Assembly (NCBI RefSeq): GCF_022346605.1
Contig: NZ_JAKRNT010000011.1
Span: 62,001-126,000 of the forward strand
Reading direction: 5' to 3'
DNA: 64,000 nucleotides
DNA from: Sporosarcina sp. ACRSL
GTDB taxonomy: Bacteria > Bacillota > Bacilli > Bacillales_A > Planococcaceae
Under the pieces are notes generated by a model that made no database searches, was not told the DNA's origin, and saw only the letters and a list, made by a program, of their open reading frames with translations. The translations under genes and the position numbers were made by a program. This document shows positions 42,844 through 51,000 of the stretch, in pieces; within the stretch, counting starts at the first letter, position 1; every line of letters starts with the position of its first letter.

Positions 42844-42878
42844 AAAGCATGGTGTCCGATCCGGAACCATGCTTTTTT
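42844..42878 (+). terminator. Strong terminator before rsgA
   Basis: AAAGCATGGT pairs with ACCATGCTTT and six Ts follow. It ends whatever transcript covers the 22-residue ORF and the VanZ operon. Confidence 0.88.
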
Positions 42879-42904
42879 ATATGCCCATAATAGGAGGAAG
42901 TAAT

Positions 42905-43987
42905 TTGATTAATTTAAACGAATACGGTTGGAATCAATTCCATCAAGAAAATATGGATACGATAGTTGAAGAATTGAAAGCGGAAAATTGCGGTGCGGGA
43001 CGCGTCACGCTTGAACATAAAAGGATGTACCGAGTCATGACTGCGGAAGGGGAATGGCTATCCGTCTGTTCGGGGGCATTTCAACATGCCGCGTATGAAC
43101 GAAGGGATTATCCGGCAGTCGGGGATTGGGTAGTCGTTGAAAGAATGCCCGGCGAGGAGCGCGGCATTATCCATGCGATTCTGCCTAGGACATCGCTCTT
43201 TTCAAGAAAATCGGCAGGTTCGACGATTTCCGAACAGATCATTGCAGTGAACGTCGACATCGTTTTTCTCGTCATGTCGATGAACGATGATTTCAATGCA
43301 AGACGATTGGAACGTTATCTTGTCGCAGCCTATGATTCTGGAGCGACGCCAGTTGTCGTCCTCACAAAAAAGGATCTTACCGATGATCCCGATCATTATT
43401 TGGAATTGGCGAAAGCCATTGCATTCGGTACGGATGTTTTCTCGGTTAGCAATACGACCGGAGAAGGCGTCGAACAGATTACGGATTTGCTGAAAAACGG
43501 CAAAACGGCAGCATTACTAGGATCTTCCGGTGTCGGAAAATCATCTCTCGTCAACTCGATTTGCGGGGAAGGGAAGATGGCGGTGCAAGGCATTCGCGAA
43601 GATGACGCAAAAGGAAGGCATACAACGACCCACCGAGAGCTCATTAAAATTCCAACAGGAGGAGTGCTCATCGATACACCGGGGATGAGGGAATTCCAGT
43701 TGTGGAATGAAAGTGAGAGCCTCGACTCCGGCTTTAAAGATATCGAGGAATTGGCAGCATCCTGCAAATTCGGAGATTGCCGCCACGAAAGCGAACCGGG
43801 TTGCGCGATTCAACAAGCACTCGATTCTGGCGAATTGTCGAGAGAACGTTACGGGAACTATGTAAAACTCCAGAAAGAACTCGCATTTCTCGACCGGAAA
43901 ATGGATCGTCAAGCGCAAGCCGCCGAACGGGATAAATGGAAGAAGATAACGAAAGGCATGCGAAAGCATCCATCGAATAAGAAATAA
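42905..43987 (+). CDS. rsgA: Ribosome biogenesis GTPase RsgA
   Basis: 360 residues: N-terminal OB domain (about 30-95), circularly permuted GTPase (about 100-285) with G4 LTKKDL before G1 GSSGVGKSSLVN and G3 IDTPGMREF, and a C-terminal zinc finger with CKFGDCRHESEPGCAI (Cys-x4-Cys-x-His-x5-Cys). It matures the 30S ribosomal subunit. TTG 42905 (MINLNEYGW) has GGAGG seven bases upstream. Length is at the long end. It is not next to prpC/prkC as is typical of the housekeeping copy, so a second copy may exist. Confidence 0.92.
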   Translation: MINLNEYGWNQFHQENMDTIVEELKAENCGAGRVTLEHKRMYRVMTAEGEWLSVCSGAFQHAAYERRDYPAVGDWVVVERMPGEERGIIHAILPRTSLFSRKSAGSTISEQIIAVNVDIVFLVMSMNDDFNARRLERYLVAAYDSGATPVVVLTKKDLTDDPDHYLELAKAIAFGTDVFSVSNTTGEGVEQITDLLKNGKTAALLGSSGVGKSSLVNSICGEGKMAVQGIREDDAKGRHTTTHRELIKIPTGGVLIDTPGMREFQLWNESESLDSGFKDIEELAASCKFGDCRHESEPGCAIQQALDSGELSRERYGNYVKLQKELAFLDRKMDRQAQAAERDKWKKITKGMRKHPSNKK

Positions 43988-44002
43988 GCAATTACAAAAG
44001 CG

Positions 44003-44058
44003 GAGGGTTGTCAAAAGGTCAGTAGAAACTGACTTTCTGTGACACCCCTTCTTTTTCT
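44003..44058 (+). terminator. Terminator after rsgA
   Basis: GGGTTGTCA pairs with TGTGACACCC, inside which AAGGTCAGT pairs with ACTGACTTT. CTTCTTTTTCTTTT follows. Array C begins 22 bases later. Confidence 0.75.
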
Positions 44059-44080
44059 TTTATGCGGACTTCATATTATT

Positions 44081-44393
44081 TCAGGCGGTTTGTCCATGTT
44101 ATCAGGCGTTCTTCATGTTGTTTCAGGCTGTTTGTCGATGTTATCAGGCGGTCTTCATATTATTTCAGGCGGTTCGTCCATGTTATCAGGCGGTCTTCAT
44201 ATTATTTCAGGCGGTTTGTCGATGTTATCAGGCGGTCTTCGTATTATTTCAGGCGGTTTGTCGATGTTATCAGGCGGTCTTCATATTATTTCAGGCGGTT
44301 TGTCGATGTTATCAGGGTCTTCATATTATTTCAGGCGGTTTGTCGATGTTATCAGGCGGTCCTCATGTTATTTCAGGCGGTCACCGTTTTATT
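44081..44393. repeat. Array C: fifteen 21-bp repeats, core TCAGGCGGT, two alternating types
   Basis: TCAGG starts at 44081, 44102, 44123, 44144, 44165, 44186, 44207, 44228, 44249, 44270, 44291, 44312, 44331, 44352 and 44373. The step is 21 except after 44312, where two bases are missing. Units alternate between TTTGTCGATGTTA and TCTTCATATTATT endings, so there is a 42-bp higher order. All three forward frames are open because 21 is seven codons, and none has a ribosome site. It fills the 500-base gap before the ABC operon, whose first gene has a small CTTATCC/GGATAAG hairpin just upstream. Confidence 0.93.
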
Positions 44394-44504
44394 TGCTGGA
44401 CGACTCTCCGCTTTTTCATGACAAATGTCATCTCAAATCGTGACAGAGCATACTGAAAAAAACTTCTCTTATCCTTTATAGTTTGGATAAGGGAGTGTGA
44501 ACGT

Positions 44505-45404
44505 ATGGAAACTATAGTTGAATGTAAAAATCTAACAAAGGAATTCAAAGGCAAAAAGGCAGTGGACGATGTCTCGTTCTCTATTCAATCCGGAGAAGTC
44601 GTAGCGATTCTCGGACCAAATGGAGCGGGGAAAAGTACGACAATCCTTATGATGCTCGGTTTGCTGCATCCGACATCGGGTGAAGTATCGCTTTTCAATC
44701 AAAGCCCCCACCATCAAAAGGTACGCGAACGGATCGGTGTCATGCTTCAGCAAGTGAGTCTCATGGACGCACTGAAAGTGAAAGAAGTGCTCGCCGTGTT
44801 CAGAAGCTATTACCCAAATCCGTTATCAATGGAAGAAATGATCCGGCTGACAGGCCTGCAAGAACATGAATTAAAAAAACGGACAGAAAAATTATCGGGC
44901 GGGCAAAAGCGTCGGGTCAGCTTCGCACTTGCGATGGCAGGAAATCCGGATCTTGTCTTTTTTGATGAACCGACCGTAGGGATGGACAGTACTGCCCGCA
45001 AGCAGTTTTGGACAAAAGTTCAACAGCTTTCAAAAGCCGGGAAAACGGTTCTCTTTTCCACTCATTATTTGCAAGAGGCGGATGATGTAGCGACACGTAT
45101 CCTGTTATTCGATGAAGGGAAACTCATCGCGGATGGCAGCCCCGTTACAATTAAACAGCGGTTATTAAAGAAGACAGTGTCGTTCAAGGCAGAAGGGATC
45201 TTCCCGTTCGAAAGATTCCTGTCAATGGAGTGTGTATCCGACATTCAATCGGAAAATGGAAAGATTGTCATCCAAACAGACGATACCGACCATGTACTGT
45301 TATCGCTCTTCTCCGAAGGCATTCCCATTTCGGACATTTCCATCGACAAAGGAAGACTTGAAGATGCGTTTGAGCAACTGACAGTAGAACAGGGGGTATC
45401 TTAA
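44505..45404 (+). CDS. ABC exporter ATP-binding protein (YvfR-like)
   Basis: 299 residues: Walker A GPNGAGKST (about 38-46), Q-loop MLQQVSL, signature LSGGQKRR (about 129-136), Walker B LVFFDEPTVGMD and switch His in FSTHYLQEADD. A C-terminal domain of about 80 residues follows, as in DrrA/YvfR-type exporters. It works with the permease encoded directly downstream (no gap). The operon order ATPase-permease-kinase-regulator matches yvfRSTU of B. subtilis and drug- or peptide-responsive exporters. Substrate unknown. Confidence 0.9.
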   Translation: METIVECKNLTKEFKGKKAVDDVSFSIQSGEVVAILGPNGAGKSTTILMMLGLLHPTSGEVSLFNQSPHHQKVRERIGVMLQQVSLMDALKVKEVLAVFRSYYPNPLSMEEMIRLTGLQEHELKKRTEKLSGGQKRRVSFALAMAGNPDLVFFDEPTVGMDSTARKQFWTKVQQLSKAGKTVLFSTHYLQEADDVATRILLFDEGKLIADGSPVTIKQRLLKKTVSFKAEGIFPFERFLSMECVSDIQSENGKIVIQTDDTDHVLLSLFSEGIPISDISIDKGRLEDAFEQLTVEQGVS

Positions 45405-46142
45405 ATGAAAATGCTATTGAATGAATGCAAGATTGAAATGATTCGTATTTTCCGCAATCCCTATTTCGTATTCTGGTCGTTATTCATGCCGATTGTGTTC
45501 TATTTCATTTTCACGAAAGTCGTCGATACAGGGGCAGATGACCAGGCTTTGTGGAATAGGCATTTCCTTATGTCCATTGCGGTGTTCAGTGTGATGGGGA
45601 GCGCTATTATGACGCTTGGCATCCGGATGGTGCAGGAGAGGAGCGAAGGATGGACAACGTGGATTAAAGTAACACCACTGCCGAGTTCTAGTTATTTCAT
45701 TGCAAAGATGGTTGGCCAATCGGCAGTCCATGTATTTTCGATCGCCGTCATTTTCTTATCAGGTATCATTTTAAACGGAGTTTCGATGCCATTTGTACAA
45801 TGGTTGGCAAGTGCCGCGTGGATATTGGCAGCGTCCTTCCCGTTCCTTGCACTAGGAGTTCTAGTCGGTACGATGAAACGGGTCGATACAGCTTCCGGTG
45901 TCAGTAATATTATTTATTTAGCCTTGGCCATCACAGGAGGGCTGTGGATGCCAATGGAAATCATGCCGAAGACCATTCAACTGATCGGTTCTTGGCTGCC
46001 GGCATATCATTATGGCAGTGGTGCATGGGGAATCGTCCGTGGTCAAATACCTGAACTGAAAAGTATTGCAATATTGGCAATCTACTTGCTTGTATTCATG
46101 GTATTATCAATATATATCAGAAGGAAACAGGAAGCGGTGTAA
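45405..46142 (+). CDS. ABC-2 type permease (YvfS-like)
   Basis: A 245-residue ABC-2 permease with six hydrophobic helices; RMVQERSEGWTTWIKVTPLP is the conserved cytoplasmic coupling segment of the family. It starts one base after the ATPase stop and ends three bases before the kinase. With the ATPase it should form an exporter in the cytoplasmic membrane. Confidence 0.9.
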   Translation: MKMLLNECKIEMIRIFRNPYFVFWSLFMPIVFYFIFTKVVDTGADDQALWNRHFLMSIAVFSVMGSAIMTLGIRMVQERSEGWTTWIKVTPLPSSSYFIAKMVGQSAVHVFSIAVIFLSGIILNGVSMPFVQWLASAAWILAASFPFLALGVLVGTMKRVDTASGVSNIIYLALAITGGLWMPMEIMPKTIQLIGSWLPAYHYGSGAWGIVRGQIPELKSIAILAIYLLVFMVLSIYIRRKQEAV

Positions 46143-46144
46143 AC

Positions 46145-47263
46145 ATGAAAAACTTTAGGTTGTTTCCAAAAAGATTTGGCTACATTCCTTATATTTTTTT
46201 AGTTTATCTAATAATGCCGCTCTATCAAGTGAACAGTGAAGTAGGAGTGAAAGCGGTAATCGGCTATGGGCTGATAATGCTTTTTTTCATCACCTACAGG
46301 CAGTGCTATCAGCCGATCCGTATAGAGAAATTTTACGCTTGGCTGGTAGTTCAAGTGGCTGTCACTGTTGTCTTCGTAGTGTTTTATGATCCATACATGA
46401 TCTTTTTAAGTTTTTATACCTCTCACTTTGTCGGCTGGATAGACGATAAGAAGAAATTCCTGATTACACTGAAAATATATACTAGTATCGTTTTATCTTG
46501 CGCTGGTTGGATATTGTTCCAATATGGATTATCTAGTTTTATGAACCTCTTACCTTTTTTGGTTGTCATCATCCTCTCCCCATACGGTATCAGGCATATG
46601 AATGAACGAATGGAATTGAAAAACCAGTTGAATGAGGCGAATGAACAGATCAAAACGTTGATCAAGCAAGAGGAAAGAGTGCGGATTGCCCGCGATTTGC
46701 ATGATACATTGGGGCATACATTGTCGCTTATCACATTGCAGAGCCAAGTTATCCAAAGAGTTGCAAATGATCCCGATAAAGTGAGGGCAGAAGCTAAGGG
46801 AATTGAGAAAACATCCCGTTCTGCCCTTCAACAAGTCAGAGAACTTGTGTCAGATATGAGGGTGAGTACCATCGAGGAAGAGCTCGTCCATTTGGAACAG
46901 CTCCTTGTAGCGGGTAATATTGAATTTCAGTGTACGGTAGACGGGGCAATCAATGAGCTGTCACCACTTCAGCAAAATATTGCAGGGATGTGCTTGCGGG
47001 AAACTTCGACAAATATTGTGAAACATAGTAAAGCGACTCAAAGCTCGGTGACGATACTGTATAATTCGCATGAACTTGAGATGCAGATCCGAGACAATGG
47101 AATTGGTATGCCGGACCGAACGTGGGGCAATGGATTGAAGGGAATGGCAGAGCGCCTTTCGTTGATCGAAGGAGACATGAAGGTCGAGTCTGGGAAAGGG
47201 ACTGCTATTCTGATTTCAATCCCGGTTGTCGTCAAGACGAAGGAAGAGGTGGTTGCTTTATGA
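46145..47263 (+). CDS. Sensor histidine kinase (HisKA_3, YvfT/DesK-like)
   Basis: 372 residues: about five N-terminal hydrophobic segments (about 10-155), a coiled linker (MERMELKNQLNEANEQIKTL), then the phosphoacceptor block RIARDLHDTLGHTLSLITLQ with the active His near residue 186. A HATPase_c domain follows with N box TNIVKHSKAT and G box DNGIGMP. The DesK/YvfT/LiaS subfamily senses membrane state or envelope-active compounds. The stop overlaps the regulator's start as ATGA. Confidence 0.92.
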   Translation: MKNFRLFPKRFGYIPYIFLVYLIMPLYQVNSEVGVKAVIGYGLIMLFFITYRQCYQPIRIEKFYAWLVVQVAVTVVFVVFYDPYMIFLSFYTSHFVGWIDDKKKFLITLKIYTSIVLSCAGWILFQYGLSSFMNLLPFLVVIILSPYGIRHMNERMELKNQLNEANEQIKTLIKQEERVRIARDLHDTLGHTLSLITLQSQVIQRVANDPDKVRAEAKGIEKTSRSALQQVRELVSDMRVSTIEEELVHLEQLLVAGNIEFQCTVDGAINELSPLQQNIAGMCLRETSTNIVKHSKATQSSVTILYNSHELEMQIRDNGIGMPDRTWGNGLKGMAERLSLIEGDMKVESGKGTAILISIPVVVKTKEEVVAL

Positions 47264-47862
47264 TACGGATTGTGATCGCTGAAGATCAGCGCATATTAAG
47301 AGGGGCTTTAGGGACTCTTCTTGACTTTGAAGAAGATATGAAAGTAGTTGGCCAAGCAGAAAATGGGGAACAGGCAGTGAGTCTTGTTCGGGATTTGCGG
47401 CCAGATGTCTGTATTTTGGATATTGAAATGCCGTTGAAAAGCGGTCTTGAAGTAGCTGATGAATTACAGGAATGCGGTTCACCTTGTAAAGTGATCATAC
47501 TGACGACGTTTGCGAGGCCAGGTTTTTTCGAAAGAGCGATCAAAGCTAAAGTCCATGGCTATTTGTTGAAGGACGGGTCGATTGATGATTTGGCGGCGGC
47601 AATCCGGAACGTCATGCGAGGGAAGAGGGAATTCGCTCCTGAGTTGATCATGAATTCCTATCACGATGATAATCCTTTGACGGAACGGGAGCAGGAAGTA
47701 TTGAAGCTGTCAGCAGATGGGAAGACATCGAAGGAGATTGCGGCAGAACTATATTTATCTCCAGGAACCGTGCGAAATTATATGTCAGAGGTCTTGCAGA
47801 AAGTGGAAGCGAAAAACAAAGTAGAAGCCATTTCAATTTGTCGGGAGAAAGGATGGATTTGA
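47260..47862 (+). CDS. NarL/FixJ-family response regulator (YvfU/DesR-like)
   Basis: 200 residues: receiver domain (about 1-120) with phosphoacceptor Asp near 54 (VCILDIEMP), Thr in ILTTFARPG and Lys in GYLLKDGS. A LuxR-type helix-turn-helix follows (about 138-195; LTEREQEVLKL, TSKEIAAELYLSPGTVRNYM). ATG 47260 overlaps the kinase stop. It is expected to control the ABC exporter genes upstream in response to the kinase. The coding region is followed at 43 bases by array D. Confidence 0.93.
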   Translation: MIRIVIAEDQRILRGALGTLLDFEEDMKVVGQAENGEQAVSLVRDLRPDVCILDIEMPLKSGLEVADELQECGSPCKVIILTTFARPGFFERAIKAKVHGYLLKDGSIDDLAAAIRNVMRGKREFAPELIMNSYHDDNPLTEREQEVLKLSADGKTSKEIAAELYLSPGTVRNYMSEVLQKVEAKNKVEAISICREKGWI

Positions 47863-47905
47863 GTTTACATTAGAATTTATTTTAGGTAGAAGGTCATGAA
47901 ATGGT

Positions 47906-48015
47906 GATAACTTACGGGATTCGATAGATAACTTTCTTCATTGAATAGATAACCCGCAATAATCAATAGATATTTATAGTCATTCAATAGATAAAACATC
48001 ATATTCAATAGATAA
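47906..48015. repeat. Array D: six 21-bp direct repeats, core ATTCAATAGATAA
   Basis: GATAA or GATAT starts at 47906, 47927, 47948, 47969, 47990 and 48011, each step exactly 21 bases. The sequence before it converges on TTCAATA in the later units. It lies between the response regulator stop and the terminator of the convergent protease gene. The GATAA core is shared with array B. Confidence 0.9.
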
Positions 48016-48019
48016 GTAA

Positions 48020-48057
48020 AACTGCGGTCATCATCGATATTCCGATGAGACCGCAGC
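48020..48057. terminator. Terminator of the protease gene (minus strand)
   Basis: CTGCGGTC pairs with GACCGCAG and the stem extends inward through ATCATCG/CGATGA. On the minus strand TTTTA follows. It may serve both convergent transcripts. Confidence 0.8.
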
Positions 48058-48064
48058 CTTTTAG

Positions 48065-51000
48065 TTATTCAATAGCGTCAGCTGTTTCTTCTGCACTATC
48101 GTTTTCCACAGTACCTTCTTCACTTTCTTCAACCGTTCCTTCTTTAGCCTCGTCCACTTCGTTCACTTGACCGAGATTAATGAACAGTTTTCCGTCCGCA
48201 AGCTTCCTTCTTTCATTTCCAAAAGCATCTACGACTTTCACTTCGACGCGTGCTCCGTCAGCTATGACGCCTAATGGAACAGTCCAGTAGCCGACGTAAT
48301 GTCCTGGTGATAATTCTTGCATCGGTAATTCGGTCGCATTCGTTATCTCTTTGTCTCCGAGATTCGTAAGAGGCATATGGATAACGTAAGTTGCTGTCAA
48401 ACCTGGTTCACTGTCGAATTCGAATTTAATGGATTTTCCAGTTACTAAATGGACATCTTGTTTCGGTGTCAAATTCGAAATCTCAGGTGCAGTATATTTC
48501 GCAGTGATGGAAATAGTTTTACTCTCTACATTACCGGCTGCATCCGTTGCAATGACAGTGATTTCATTCACGCCATCGTCCAGAAGGATCCGTTTAGAGT
48601 ATGTGCCATTTTCCGAAACAGCAGCTTTTTGGCCATTTACGGTTACAGATTCGAGATTAGCATCCGCTACTGTACCTTCTACTGTGACAGTTTCACGGTT
48701 GGTTCTATCACCGTTTTTCGGGTTCGTAATCGTCAATTCCGGTTTCATCGTATCTAGCACGACTGTCACAGGGTCTGATGTTCCTGTCACACGTCCATCC
48801 AGTAAACCGACAGCGGTAAATTCATTATCGCCTTCTGTCAGGACAGTTTGGAATGAGAATCTTCCATCATTCCCGATAACTACGGAGTCGACTTCTTCGC
48901 CGTTATTACGAAGAGAGATTGTCGTTGTCGGTGATGCTGTACCTTCGATGACGATGTTTTCTTCATTCGTAACAGTACCCGTTTGAGGGGAAGTGATCAT
49001 TGGTTTGGACACTTCGAAGCTAACGCGTGCTCGAATCATATAGTTCCCTTCAGATGTAGGGGCAGGTGACCAAGAGCCGCCGACGAACTGGTAACTTCTT
49101 TTCGCGTTCGTTCCATTCTCATCTGTTGCGAGACCAGGGGCATACGGATTCGCTGCCGTTTGAATGTACACCATATAGAAGTCACCGTTCACGACGATAT
49201 TGTGCTCTGTCAAATCAACGACAGTCCAGTCACCGTTCCGTTTCGCTTGTGCATCAATCGGTCCTGCAATTTTTTGTCCCGGAGCTCCGTTAGCACCCGT
49301 TGCATCCCAAACTTCAACAGCGAACGCAGTTCCGCCTGGTACAGGCCATTCAGTAGTCCAGAAACGGAATACACCTTCTGTGACAATTCCTGTATCATTG
49401 CCTTCCGGAAGAGACATTTTTACGGCCCAACCGTTGCCCGCATCGTAAAACGCCCGTGCGTTTTCGGCAGTTCCATCATCGTAGCCGATTTCTCCACCCG
49501 GATACGTGAAGAACGGTTCAAGTACGAAATCAAAAGTTGTTTGTCCGCCAATGTTGACGGTTGCCTCTTGGCCATGATAACCGCGTGCCACGACTTTCAA
49601 CGTGTAGTCGCCTTCATATGCAGTAATTGCAAATTGTCCCGCTGCGTCCGTTTGGACAGGTGTGATGTTCGCATCTTCCATGAGAAGCAATGTCGCTCCT
49701 GCAATCGGATGACCTGTAGACTGGTCTGTCACAGTTCCACTGATTGTTGCCTGAGGCATTTCTTCTAATGTGAAGTTGGCGCGAGTTGTTTGATCTGCAT
49801 TGATTGTTACGGATTGTGCTTGTGATTGGTATCCATATGCCTCTGCTTTTGCAGTAAATGTTCCCGCGCCGTGTATTAACGTATACGATCCATCAGCTGG
49901 ATTTGTATAGACGGAGCGATTCGTCTCAAGGACATTCACTTGTGCACCCAATGGCAGAAGGAGAGGTGAGGCATTTCCTTCTTCAACAGGAGGTGCCGGC
50001 TCAACTTTCGGCATTACAGGCTTGATTGTTTTAGGATCGATCGGTGTTTCAAGTGCATCTTTTCCTTTTTCAATAATGAGATCTGGATTTTTCCCTTTGC
50101 CAGGTTTTAAGGCTTGAGGGCCATTTTGCTTTTCATTTTTCATTTTGTTATTTCCTGGAGTGATTGAGTTTGTGGCGGTTTGAGATTGATCGCTTAAAGC
50201 GACATCGTCAATATACCAGCCTTCCCTTACTACGCTTCCATCGGAGAATGCATTAAATCCGATGTAGACACGCTGACCGCTATAGGCAGATAAATCGACT
50301 TCCGCATCGATCCAACCATTCGAAGCTCCTTGGATCATGAGTAGCTGCGTCCACTCTTGCCTATCCGTGGAAATGAAGACATGTCCATAATCCCAAGCTC
50401 TTCCTGTAGAGGACTGCTCGAAATTATGCCATTGTTTAAACTGCAAGTAAGCAGCACCTTCCGGAAGATCGACTGGAGGCATAACGAGAGTTGCATTCAT
50501 ATTGTTCTCATACATTCCGGACAAATTCGTGGCATACACATTTTCGCCGGAAGCCGCGTTGCCAGGACCGGAAGTCGGTTTACCCCATTCCCAGCTGTTT
50601 TTATTTCCAAACGAAGTCCATCCTACCGGCAGTTGTTCAAAATCCTCGAAATAGCCGACGGTGATTCCTGGCTTGACAAGCACCGTGTATTCTTCGCTCG
50701 ATACTTCATTGTTTCCGAAGTCATTGATCACCCATTTATAAGTGAATGTTTCTCCGGAAATTTTATCGCCTGGAACAGTGACGCCAAACTCTCCGGATAG
50801 ATAATCCCCGGACTTCCTCTCGGCGCTAATAGAGTTCCATTGACCATCGGAATTTACGTATTGGAATGTCACAGAGGAAATGCTGATATTATCCGTTACG
50901 TGAATTCGTAAATCCAAATCCATGCCAGCGTAAGTTTCTCTTGGGGCTGAATGTTCGAAAGTAGGCGGTTGATTGTCATCGCCTTGCTTCGTCACTTGGC

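Noticed and set aside
44039..44456. Three overlapping open frames of more than 110 codons in the plus strand
   Set aside because: All run through the 21-bp repeat of array C, which keeps any frame open; none has a ribosome site and a 2-base deletion shifts the frame.
36402..48015. CRISPR array
   Set aside because: The whole unit is 20-21 bp with no distinct 30-40 bp spacers or conserved palindromic repeat, and no cas gene is near.
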